Assembly: GCA_944393415.1 (NCBI GenBank)
Contig: CALYAD010000071.1
Span: 1 to 50,128 of the forward strand
Direction: 5' to 3'
Source of the DNA: an uncultured Clostridia bacterium
Lineage (GTDB): Bacteria > Bacillota > Clostridia > Oscillospirales > CAG-272
DNA: 50,128 nt
The notes below the pieces were generated by a model. It was not told where the DNA came from. It saw nothing but the letters and a program-made list of their open reading frames with translations, and made no database searches. Of this stretch, positions 23,496-30,974 are shown piece after piece. Positions within the stretch are counted from its first letter, which is position 1, and every line of letters starts with the position of its first letter. The translations under genes were made by a program, and so were the position numbers.

Positions 23496-24584
23496 TTATT
23501 TCCAAGCCTCGGGACAGCTTCGGTTTTCCTTGAACCACTCGGTATCCTTCAGCTTTTTGCTGTCGGCGGAAAAGCTCAGGCTGATACCGTTTAATCCCGA
23601 TGTTATCGTGATGTTACCGTTCATTGAGGTGAATTCCTTGCCTCCGTCGCCTGATTCCCATTTGGTACAAAGCGTGGTGACATAAACCGCGTCTGTATAC
23701 GGAGCGACGTTATCAATAAATATTTGCGTAGGGAACTGATTTTCAATCGTATCGGTGTATTCTGCACTCCCCGCGCAGCAGCAGACACATACGATTTCAG
23801 GCTTTATGACCTCCATCAGCTCGGGGCTTGAGGAGGTTTTTGATCCGTGATGTCCCGCTTTGTAGACCTCAACCTCGGGTAAAGTATTCTTTTCTATCAG
23901 CGAAAGCTCGCCCTTTTCCTCAAGGTCTCCGGTAAAAAGGAAATTTTTATCCCCGTGGGTTATAAGCGTGCAGACAGAGTAGTCGTTTTCGCTGGACGCG
24001 TCCTCGTAATAGTACCTCTGGTCAAGTATAGTCATTGTGACTCCGGCGCTGAGCCGGAATACGTCGTTGTCTTGCTCTATACATTCTCGCGCGGTATAAT
24101 GAGTGGCTCCGGCCGCGATCTCGTCCGCAAGCTCTCTTTTGTAATTTGAATAAAGTCGACCGTCCTCTTTCTGATTTGTCCGCGCAAAGTCGATTATAAC
24201 CTCACACTCGTAAATATCAAAAAGACTGTCCACCTCTTCATTTGTAGCAAAGCCGGCGTAATGATCCTCATGAGCGTGAGTCACTATTACATATTCAAGC
24301 TTTCCGTCGGTCACAAACCGGTCTATGTATGAGGTGATAGTGGAAATACTGCTGGCTCTTGACCCCGCGTCTATCAGGATGTCGGTGTCTCCGGCTTTGA
24401 TATATGTGCAGTCTCCGGTGTAGACATTTCCAAGCTCCAGAAAATGTATCTGAAGATCGCCGCTTACATACACCTCGGAATTGAATTTGTGAAGCGAGAG
24501 GTAGCCGTAAAAGCCTCCGCACGCTCCTAAGATCAGGCAGAAAACTGCCAGTACAAACGCTATAAAACCGTTAAATTTTTTCAT
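23496..24584 (-). CDS. Secreted ComEC-like metallo-beta-lactamase fold lipoprotein
   Basis: A 362-residue extracytoplasmic hydrolase. The N terminus is a signal ending in the lipobox ILGAC, so it is probably lipid-anchored. The metal-binding motif THAHEDHYAG and later FTGDLEEKGE and KAGHHGSKTSSSPEL match the soluble domain of ComEC/Rec2, which acts as a nuclease during DNA uptake. There is no ComEC channel domain here. It could degrade DNA or another phosphodiester at the surface. It ends a run with two unknown membrane proteins. Confidence 0.88.
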   Translation of the reverse strand: MKKFNGFIAFVLAVFCLILGACGGFYGYLSLHKFNSEVYVSGDLQIHFLELGNVYTGDCTYIKAGDTDILIDAGSRASSISTITSYIDRFVTDGKLEYVIVTHAHEDHYAGFATNEEVDSLFDIYECEVIIDFARTNQKEDGRLYSNYKRELADEIAAGATHYTARECIEQDNDVFRLSAGVTMTILDQRYYYEDASSENDYSVCTLITHGDKNFLFTGDLEEKGELSLIEKNTLPEVEVYKAGHHGSKTSSSPELMEVIKPEIVCVCCCAGSAEYTDTIENQFPTQIFIDNVAPYTDAVYVTTLCTKWESGDGGKEFTSMNGNITITSGLNGISLSFSADSKKLKDTEWFKENRSCPEAWK

Positions 24585-24620
24585 ACTGAATTACCAATAA
24601 AATATTTCTGAAATTTTTTA

Positions 24621-25535
24621 TTAAGAGCCGCGGTCTAACTGCACGCCGAAAAGCTCTTTTACTTGATCCTGCTCGTAAGGGGGAAAATATATACAGTATT
24701 CCTCGCCGTTTATTTCAAATACTACGGAAATATAACGGTCGATGCTTAAATGTCCGTTTTTCAGTCTTTTAACGTGAGGAGAGTCGTATTTTCCGGGCGG
24801 AACATCTTTATCGCCATAAAAGCCTGATAGATCCATATTTCCATCGTTCATACACGCATATTTAAGACTGCGTCTGGGAATCTCCATTTTCATGTATTCG
24901 TCGGCAATATAGAAAGCTTCACCTTCAATAAAGAAATACCGGGGGATATTGAAATAGGTAAATACTAATTTTTTGAAAATCATCGGGATGGAAAACTTTT
25001 CAACTTCCTCAACGCCGTCTTTAATTTTATATGAATAGCTGACTGTTTCTATTTCCCGTGAGTCTTCGGTAATACCGTGTTTTTTCTTTAACTCGTCAAT
25101 ATAATTCTCTAACTGCCGTTCGGCTTCGGATATCTTCTGATTTTTTTCGCTCTTTGTACTTTCCTTAAGCTTTTTTACTTCTTTACGGCTATATATGTAC
25201 ACTGCTACCAGTACGCTGATCGAAACGACAATTATGATACCGGGATAGAACGGCGGAGCGACAAGAAGCGAAATATTATCAGTGTCGTCCACATTGCTTT
25301 CTATCATAGCAGCGAGCAAAGACAGCGAGATTATCAGAAGAATCATCGCAAATGTTGACAATATTACAACTGATTTTTTAACACGCGGCGAGGCTTCACT
25401 GGCATTAAAAGTGTTATCCTCAAGCTCCGACAGTTTTTTTTCTTCATCCTGACTCAGTCTTTCAACGATCAGAAAATCTCCGTCGCTTATATTGTTTTCA
25501 TCGTATGTCACATTGGTTGCAAATATATTTTTCAT
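24621..25535 (-). CDS. Unknown membrane protein with two transmembrane helices
   Basis: About 304 residues from the ATG at 25535 (MKNIFATNV). An in-frame GTG at 25598 inside the end of the previous gene would add 21 residues, but neither start has a good ribosome site. Two hydrophobic helices sit near residues 55-80 and 95-115, with a charged coiled-coil linker after them. The C-terminal soluble domain (SIPMIFKKLVFTYFNIPRYFFIEGEAFYIADEYMKMEIPRRSLKYA) resembles YcxB-like or PH-like membrane-adjacent domains in general pattern only. It overlaps or closely follows the gene at 25576. Confidence 0.7.
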   Translation of the reverse strand: MKNIFATNVTYDENNISDGDFLIVERLSQDEEKKLSELEDNTFNASEASPRVKKSVVILSTFAMILLIISLSLLAAMIESNVDDTDNISLLVAPPFYPGIIIVVSISVLVAVYIYSRKEVKKLKESTKSEKNQKISEAERQLENYIDELKKKHGITEDSREIETVSYSYKIKDGVEEVEKFSIPMIFKKLVFTYFNIPRYFFIEGEAFYIADEYMKMEIPRRSLKYACMNDGNMDLSGFYGDKDVPPGKYDSPHVKRLKNGHLSIDRYISVVFEINGEEYCIYFPPYEQDQVKELFGVQLDRGS

Positions 25536-25575
25536 AATTTTTAATACAGCTTTCGATTCTTCCTTTTTTGCGTTA

Positions 25576-26016
25576 TCAGGCTCCGACCTTGAAAACACGG
25601 TAAAGAGTCATGTCTTTACATCTTCCGGCGCTTATGTGGTAAATAATATAATATTCCGACTCCGCTGAGGTATCCGCTGTGTATGTTCCGTTGGACTGCA
25701 GAGTCATGTTGGTTTCTACCGTTACCGAGTCGGACAAATCCTTTCCGAAGGAAACGTAGCTTATTCCCTCGTCTGTGTATTCAAGCGTCTCGCCCACGGA
25801 AAGCTGCACGCTTTTCTGGCCGTTAAGCTCGAAGCAATCGTTTCTGGTGATATACGACGCTCCGAAAAAGCCTCCGGCCAATCCGATCACAAGTGATAAA
25901 AATATTACTATAAAGTAACCTTTGTGTGATTTCTTTACGGTTTTATTTATTTTTTTCTGGGCTTCCTTTTCCTTTTTTTCACGCCAGGCGTCCCAGCCGG
26001 TTTTCTTTTGTGCCAT
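25576..26016 (-). CDS. Unknown single-pass membrane protein
   Basis: A 146-residue protein. A lysine-rich cytoplasmic start (KKTGWDAWREKKEKEAQKK) leads to one transmembrane helix (about 33-55, glycine-rich: IGLAGGFFGA) and an extracytoplasmic beta-rich domain with two cysteines. ATG at 26016 (MAQKKTG) follows AAAGGTG with 7 nt; an upstream GTG is less likely. First gene of a probable three-gene run ending with the ComEC-like lipoprotein. Function unknown. Confidence 0.75.
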   Translation of the reverse strand: MAQKKTGWDAWREKKEKEAQKKINKTVKKSHKGYFIVIFLSLVIGLAGGFFGASYITRNDCFELNGQKSVQLSVGETLEYTDEGISYVSFGKDLSDSVTVETNMTLQSNGTYTADTSAESEYYIIYHISAGRCKDMTLYRVFKVGA

Positions 26017-26067
26017 TAAAATCACCTTTTTTCTTAACCCCTCAAAATTTTTCTGTATTTTTATATC

Positions 26068-26446
26068 TGTAAGAGAAGCTTCTTTGCTTACTCATCCGAA
26101 AATAATGAATTAATTTGTAAGAGAAGCTTCTTTGCTTACTCATCCGAAAATAACGAATAATCTGTAAGAGAAGCCTCTTTGCTTACTCATCCGAAAATAA
26201 TGAATGAATTTGTAAGAGAAGTTTCTTTGCTTACTCATCCGAAAATAACGAATAATCTGTAAGAGAAGCTTCTTTGCTTACTCATCCGAAAATAACGAAT
26301 GAATTTGTAAGAGAAGCTTCTTTGCTTACTCATCCGAAAATAACGAATGAATTTGTAAGAGAAGTTTCTTTGCTTACTCATCTGAAAATAACGAATGAAT
26401 TTGTAAGAGAAGTTTCTTTGCTTACTTTCTTTTCAAAGAAAGTAAG
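26068..26446 (-). repeat. Eight 47/48-bp tandem repeats ending in a perfect hairpin at the ychF stop
   Basis: Units start at 26068, 26116, 26163, 26211, 26258, 26306, 26354 and 26402. Each has GTAAGAGAAGCTTCTTTGCTTAC, an imperfect inverted repeat, and a spacer TCATCCGAAAATAACGAAT plus AATC or GAATT. The last unit leads into CTTACTTTCTTT-TC-AAAGAAAGTAAG (26421-26446), a 12-bp perfect stem touching the ychF stop codon. Spacers are near-identical, so it is not CRISPR. Confidence 0.9.
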
Positions 26447-27541
26447 TTATACGTTAAAGCGGAACAATGTGACGTCACCGTCTTTCATTACGTAGTCCTT
26501 ACCCTCGCTTCGAAGAAGACCTTTTTCTCTGGCAGCCGCCATGCTGCCGCAAGCCATAAGGTCGTCAAAGGAAATAACCTCGGCGCGTATGAAGCCGCGT
26601 TCAAAATCGGAATGAATTTTGCCGGCGGCCTGCGGAGCCTTGGTTCCGTTTACTATAGTCCAAGCTCTGACCTCTTTTGGTCCGGCTGTCAGAAAGCTGA
26701 TAAGACCCAGCAGCCTGTAGCCGGCGTCGACAATCCGGTCGAGCCCTGAGCTTTTGAGACCGTATTCCTCCATGAACGCCGCTTTGTCCTGAGGCTCCAT
26801 GCCGGAGATCTGCGCTTCGATCTCAGCGCATACCGGTATTACCTGTGACCCTTCGGCGGAGGCATGCCCGACTACAGCTTCGTACAACTCGTTTTTCTCA
26901 GGACCGGAAATAAGAGTATCCTCGTCGACGTTGGCAGCGTATATCACCGGCTTCATTGAGAGCAGAGGAAGATCTGACATAAGCCCTTTTTCGTCGTCAG
27001 TAAGGGACATGGTACGCGCGTTATTGCCGTTTTTCAGATGTTCAATCACTTTTTCAAAAAGGTCGATCTCGGTTTGGATTGACTTATCGCCTTTGAGCGC
27101 CTTTCTGGAGCGGTCCAGCCTTCTCTCGGTAAGCTCAATATCGGAGAGGATAAGCTCCATATCGATTATCTCTATATCGCGGACAGGATCGATACTGCCC
27201 TCTACATGTGAAATGTCATCATTTTTGAAGCAACGTACTACATGCAGAATGGCGTCCACCTCTCTTATATGAGAAAGAAATTTGTTTCCGAGCCCCTCGC
27301 CTTCGGACGCGCCTTTGACAAGACCGGCTATGTCAACTATCTCAAGTATCGCCGGGGTGTATTTTTCCGGGGAGTACATCTTTGCAAGCGCGTCAAGCCT
27401 TTCGTCCGGTACCGGAGCGATTCCAACGTTCGGCTCGATGGTACAGAAGGGGTAATTTGCCGCCTCCGCTCCGGCATTGGTTATTGCGTTGAAGAGAGTG
27501 CTTTTTCCCACGTTAGGAAGACCTACGATACCGAGTTTCAT
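26447..27541 (-). CDS. ychF: Redox-regulated ATPase YchF (Obg-related)
   Basis: A 364-residue P-loop protein that hydrolyses ATP rather than GTP and binds ribosomes in stress responses. Walker A is GLPNVGKST (7-15), switch-type segment NYPFCTIEPNVG and DIAGLVKGASEGEGLGNKFL follow. The NVDED segment stands where GTPases have NKxD. The C-terminal TGS-like domain includes TIVNGTKAPQAAGKIHSDFERGFIRAEVI. Length is standard. It has a consensus promoter (27580-27608) and faces the two-component system divergently. Confidence 0.97.
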   Translation of the reverse strand: MKLGIVGLPNVGKSTLFNAITNAGAEAANYPFCTIEPNVGIAPVPDERLDALAKMYSPEKYTPAILEIVDIAGLVKGASEGEGLGNKFLSHIREVDAILHVVRCFKNDDISHVEGSIDPVRDIEIIDMELILSDIELTERRLDRSRKALKGDKSIQTEIDLFEKVIEHLKNGNNARTMSLTDDEKGLMSDLPLLSMKPVIYAANVDEDTLISGPEKNELYEAVVGHASAEGSQVIPVCAEIEAQISGMEPQDKAAFMEEYGLKSSGLDRIVDAGYRLLGLISFLTAGPKEVRAWTIVNGTKAPQAAGKIHSDFERGFIRAEVISFDDLMACGSMAAAREKGLLRSEGKDYVMKDGDVTLFRFNV

Positions 27542-27579
27542 TATAAATATAACCGTCCTGTTTATTTTAATTTAAATCT

Positions 27580-27608
27580 ATTATAACGGATAAAATTTTA
27601 TTTTTCAA
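27580..27608 (-). promoter_or_regulatory. Sigma-A promoter of ychF
   Basis: On the minus strand TTGAAA (27608-27603), 17 bp, TATAAT (27585-27580), about 32 bp before the ychF start near the expected transcription start. Confidence 0.8.
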
Positions 27609-27654
27609 GTGTTTTAACAAATCATTTGCATATTTTCTCTTAGTTTTCTGAATA

Positions 27655-27697
27655 TTAACAAACAGTTCACCAAAAATCGGAGAAAACGGGATATAAT
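27655..27697 (+). promoter_or_regulatory. Candidate activator-dependent promoter of the two-component system
   Basis: A good -10 box TATAAT (27692-27697) lacks a -35 hexamer at the right spacing. In its place are TTAACA (27655-27660), 5 bp, TTCACC (27666-27671), an 11-bp spaced direct repeat of the kind bound by OmpR/PhoP-type regulators. Autoregulation by the downstream response regulator is inferred. Confidence 0.5.
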
Positions 27698-27764
27698 GAA
27701 CTTAGACAAAAAAATACCGAAGTTAACATTTCGGAATTCATACAAAAAGAAAGGAAACATAAAA

Positions 27765-28454
27765 ATGGCAGCAAAAATATTAGTTATCGACGATGATTCC
27801 AACATATGCGACCTTCTCCGTCTTTATCTTGAAAAGGAGGGGTACGAGGTAAAATGCGCGGGCGACGGTACAGAGGGAATTAAACAGTTCAAATTTTCCG
27901 AGCCTGACCTTGTCCTGCTCGACATTATGCTGCCCGGAAAGGACGGGTGGCAGATCTGCCGCGAGATACGTGAGATCTCCAATAAGCCAATCATAATGAT
28001 CACAGCTAAATATGAGACCTTTGACAAGGTGCTTGGACTTGAGCTGGGCGCGGATGACTTTGTGGTAAAGCCGTTCGATATGAAGGAGCTTACCGCGAGA
28101 GTAAAGGCGGTGCTTCGCAGGTATACGGCGCACGACAATATGAGTGATGAGGAGGTAATAAAATTCGACAATATAGAAATAAGCCTCCAGAAATACGAGC
28201 TTAAGCTCGCCGGTAAGAGCGTTGATATCCCCCCGAAGGAGCTTGAGCTGCTCTATTTCCTTGCCTCGAATTCAAACAGGGTGTTTACCCGCGATCAGCT
28301 GCTTGACAAGGTTTGGGGCTTTGATTATCTTGGCGACTCAAGAACCGTGGATGTGCACGTAAAGCGTCTTCGCGAAAAGCTGGACGGGGTGTCAGATAAA
28401 TGGATACTTAAGACGGTCTGGGGCGTTGGTTATAAGTTCGAGGTTCTCCAGTAA
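27765..28454 (+). CDS. OmpR/PhoB-family response regulator
   Basis: A 229-residue two-domain regulator. The receiver has DDD near residue 9-11, the phosphoacceptor D53 (LVLLDIMLPG), a switch Thr in MITAK and the Lys in VVKPFD. The C-terminal winged helix carries FTRDQLLDKVWGFDYLGDSRTVDVHVKRLREKL. ATG at 27765 follows AAAGGAA. The partner kinase follows after 11 bp. The stimulus is unknown; the promoter repeats are reminiscent of Pho boxes. Confidence 0.95.
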   Translation: MAAKILVIDDDSNICDLLRLYLEKEGYEVKCAGDGTEGIKQFKFSEPDLVLLDIMLPGKDGWQICREIREISNKPIIMITAKYETFDKVLGLELGADDFVVKPFDMKELTARVKAVLRRYTAHDNMSDEEVIKFDNIEISLQKYELKLAGKSVDIPPKELELLYFLASNSNRVFTRDQLLDKVWGFDYLGDSRTVDVHVKRLREKLDGVSDKWILKTVWGVGYKFEVLQ

Positions 28455-28465
28455 ACCGGAAACGC

Positions 28466-29956
28466 ATGAGAAAAAGTGTTTTCACACGGTACATTACCGT
28501 ATTCATGCTGATCATTTTTATCAGCTTTACGATACTGACTCTTGTTATATGCTCAAATATGAGCATGATAACTCTGGAAGGAAAAGGCGACGATGTCAAA
28601 AGGGCTTCGGAAACGGTATCGGAAATGCTGACAGAGCTGGGAAAACCGGAAAGCTCCGAAAATTTCTTTAATTATATTGACGACAGGAAAAGCTCCGTGA
28701 CGGATTATATAAGTTATCTTGCCGATTTTTCCGAGAATCTCAGCATATACGTTTTTGACACGGACGGTAATATGCTTATAGCCGCGGGAAGTCAGGGAGA
28801 ATCTATATTTACCTCCGGCATAGACGCGGAACGGCTTGAAAAGCTGATGCAGTCTGAGCCGATAGAGGGGTTTGACGATATGGACGGGATACTTGTCGAC
28901 AGATATCTCTATCACGGTGTGCCGGTATATAATTCCGACAGAAGCTCGGTAGTGGGAGCGGTGTTCGCGTGCTCGTCGTCAAAGGGTGTCAGCGTGCTTA
29001 TTATCAACACCGTCAAGACGATGGCGCTTGCCAGTCTCTGGGTGTTCCTTGCCGCGCTTATAGCGGTCTATTTCCTAAGCGAACGTATAATAGGTCCGCT
29101 TAAAGACATGAGCCGCGCGGCGAAGCAGTACGCGTCAGGTAAGTTTGACGTGCGAATACCGGTCAGCGGAAACGACGAGGTGGCGGAGCTTGCGACCGCC
29201 TTCAACCAGATGGCGACGGGGCTGCAAAGTCTCGAGGATATGCGCAGCTCCTTCCTTGCAAACGTCTCTCATGATCTTAAAACCCCGATGACGACTATCG
29301 CAGGTTTTATCGACGCGATACTTTCCGGAGCGATACCGCAGGAAAATCAAAGCGAGTATCTCGAGAGAATAAAAAATGAGGTTCTGCGTCTCTCAAGGCT
29401 TGTAAGACAGCTTCTTGATCTTTCAAGGATACAGGCGGGGGACAGAAAATTCGAGCCGGTTACATTTGATATATGCGAGGTGGCTCGTCAGATCGTGCTG
29501 TCGTTTGAGCAGAAGATAGACGAAAAACACCTTGACGTGGAGTTCAATTGCGAAGCGGAGCGTATAAAGGTGGTGGCTGATAAGGACGCCATTCATCAGA
29601 TACTTTACAATATCTGCGATAACGCCGTTAAGTTTTCCCGTCCGGGCGGTAAATACCGGATAGATATCGCCACAAAGGATAAGAAGGTTCATGTCTCGGT
29701 CTATAATGAAGGACAGGGTATCTCAAAAGAGGATCTTCCGTTCGTTTTTGAGCGTTTTTATAAAAGCGATAAAAGCCGGGGACTGGATAAGACCGGCGTG
29801 GGACTCGGACTGTATATAGCCAAGACCATAATAGACGCTCACGGCGAAACGATCACTGTGGACAGCGAGCAGGGCGTGTACTGCAGATTTGAGTTTACTC
29901 TCCAGCCTGCGGACAATAAAAAAAGTATGATCGACAAGGTTCCGGTAAAGGACTGA
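28466..29956 (+). CDS. Membrane sensor histidine kinase
   Basis: A 496-residue kinase. A transmembrane helix at about 8-30 and another at about 185-205 enclose an extracellular sensor domain of roughly 150 residues. A HAMP linker follows (RIIGPLKDMSRAAKQYASGKFDVRI), then the HisKA phosphoacceptor H269 in NVSHDLKTPMTTI, and the ATPase domain with an N-box (NICDNAVKFS), G1 (YNEGQGI), F-box (FERFYKSDKSRG) and G2 (GVGLGLYIAK). No PAS domain is evident, unlike PhoR. It is co-transcribed with the regulator upstream. Confidence 0.95.
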   Translation: MRKSVFTRYITVFMLIIFISFTILTLVICSNMSMITLEGKGDDVKRASETVSEMLTELGKPESSENFFNYIDDRKSSVTDYISYLADFSENLSIYVFDTDGNMLIAAGSQGESIFTSGIDAERLEKLMQSEPIEGFDDMDGILVDRYLYHGVPVYNSDRSSVVGAVFACSSSKGVSVLIINTVKTMALASLWVFLAALIAVYFLSERIIGPLKDMSRAAKQYASGKFDVRIPVSGNDEVAELATAFNQMATGLQSLEDMRSSFLANVSHDLKTPMTTIAGFIDAILSGAIPQENQSEYLERIKNEVLRLSRLVRQLLDLSRIQAGDRKFEPVTFDICEVARQIVLSFEQKIDEKHLDVEFNCEAERIKVVADKDAIHQILYNICDNAVKFSRPGGKYRIDIATKDKKVHVSVYNEGQGISKEDLPFVFERFYKSDKSRGLDKTGVGLGLYIAKTIIDAHGETITVDSEQGVYCRFEFTLQPADNKKSMIDKVPVKD

Positions 29957-29960
29957 GATA

Positions 29961-29998
29961 AACCGGGGCCGCTGTGCTTACGCTCGGCGGCCCCGGTT
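29961..29998 (+). terminator. Intrinsic terminator of the two-component operon
   Basis: A 12-bp perfect stem AACCGGGGCCGC / GCGGCCCCGGTT just after the kinase stop codon, followed by TTTGATATAAT. The T tract is short. The TATAAT after it lacks a -35 box. Confidence 0.7.
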
Positions 29999-30141
29999 TG
30001 ATATAATGAATATAAAATTTTATTTATAATGAAGGGCTTTGACCTACCCTTTGAGACTTCGGCGCAAAAAGCACGGCGCCGATTTGCCAAAGGCAAACTG
30101 CACAAAACGCTGATTTAGCGAAGAAAGGAATGGTTACAGAA

Positions 30142-30738
30142 ATGACAATAACTTATGAAGTCGGTGCCGGGCTTTATGTTAACGTCACGAACCGATGCAC
30201 AAATTCCTGCGATTTCTGCGTCAGGAGCGTGGTGGACGGAACGTACGGTGAGCTTTGGCTTGAAAGGGAGCCGACCAGGGAGGAGATATTTAACAGTATT
30301 CTGTCAAGAGAGTTAGGAAGGTACAGCGAGGTGGTCTTCTGCGGGTACGGGGAGCCGACGGAACGTATTGACGACGTTTTATGGGTCGCGGAGGAGCTGA
30401 AAAAAGTAAGCGATATTCCTGTACGCATAAACACAAACGGACACGCAAATCTTATAGCCGGACGCGACGTGACCCCGGAGCTTGCGGGCAGGATAGACTG
30501 TGTATCGGTAAGTCTGAATACCTCAAACGCTGAGGATTACGTGAAGATATGTCATCCGGTGTTCGGGGAGGAAGCCTTTGACGGTTTGCTTGATTTTGCT
30601 GAGAAGGCGGGTAAATACGTACCGGAGGTCTTGCTGAGCGTAGTAAAGGGAAGTATTCCGGACAGTGAACTTGAGGAGTGTAAAAAGCTTGCCGCGGATC
30701 GTAACATAAAACTGAAAATCAGAGAATATATTACTTGA
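30142..30738 (+). CDS. Radical SAM protein, TatD-associated type
   Basis: A 198-residue short radical S-adenosylmethionine protein. The 4Fe-4S cysteines are C19, C23 and C26 (NRCTNSCDFC), a CxxxCxxC motif. GYGEPTERIDDVLWVAEELK is the SAM-binding glycine/Glu region, and RINTNGHAN and VSVSLN follow the usual barrel strands. The family is often encoded beside or fused to TatD hydrolases, and its reaction is unknown. No tatD gene is adjacent here. ATG at 30142 follows AAAGGAA with a gap of about 10 nt; the in-frame ATG/GTG upstream abut the ribosome site. Confidence 0.88.
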   Translation: MTITYEVGAGLYVNVTNRCTNSCDFCVRSVVDGTYGELWLEREPTREEIFNSILSRELGRYSEVVFCGYGEPTERIDDVLWVAEELKKVSDIPVRINTNGHANLIAGRDVTPELAGRIDCVSVSLNTSNAEDYVKICHPVFGEEAFDGLLDFAEKAGKYVPEVLLSVVKGSIPDSELEECKKLAADRNIKLKIREYIT

Positions 30739-30780
30739 AAAATATATTGCAATGCCTCTGAAGCGGCCTGTTAAATTTCT

Positions 30781-30864
30781 GACGGGTAAGAATCAGAATT
30801 TTTTTGTCTGTACGGTATGATTATTTACCGGATAAAAAACTATTTTGATCTTACCCGTCTTTTT
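30781..30864 (+). terminator. Large hairpin and T tract after the radical SAM gene
   Basis: GACGGGTAAGA (30781-30791) pairs with TCTTACCCGTC (30849-30859), followed by TTTTTATTT. A smaller CGGTA/TACCG hairpin lies in the loop. Confidence 0.6.
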
Positions 30865-30974
30865 ATTTCCATAAAAACATCTTTTTGCAACAAATAATCT
30901 TGCCCGTAAATGCGGAAAATATTCTTACAAAGTTGAGTAATTTGTAATTTATTTTCGAAAGGAACTGTATATAC

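Noticed and set aside
26068..26446. Possible CRISPR array
   Set aside because: The segments between the palindromes are nearly identical rather than unique spacers, and no cas genes are nearby.
26274..26495. 73-residue reading frame with 16-residue repeats (LTHPKITNEFVRE)
   Set aside because: It exists only because some repeat units are 48 bp, a multiple of three; 47-bp units break it, and there is no ribosome site. It is a shadow of the tandem DNA array.
30001..30012. TATAAT after the kinase terminator as a promoter for the radical SAM gene
   Set aside because: The region 17 bp upstream is the GC-rich terminator stem with no -35 match.
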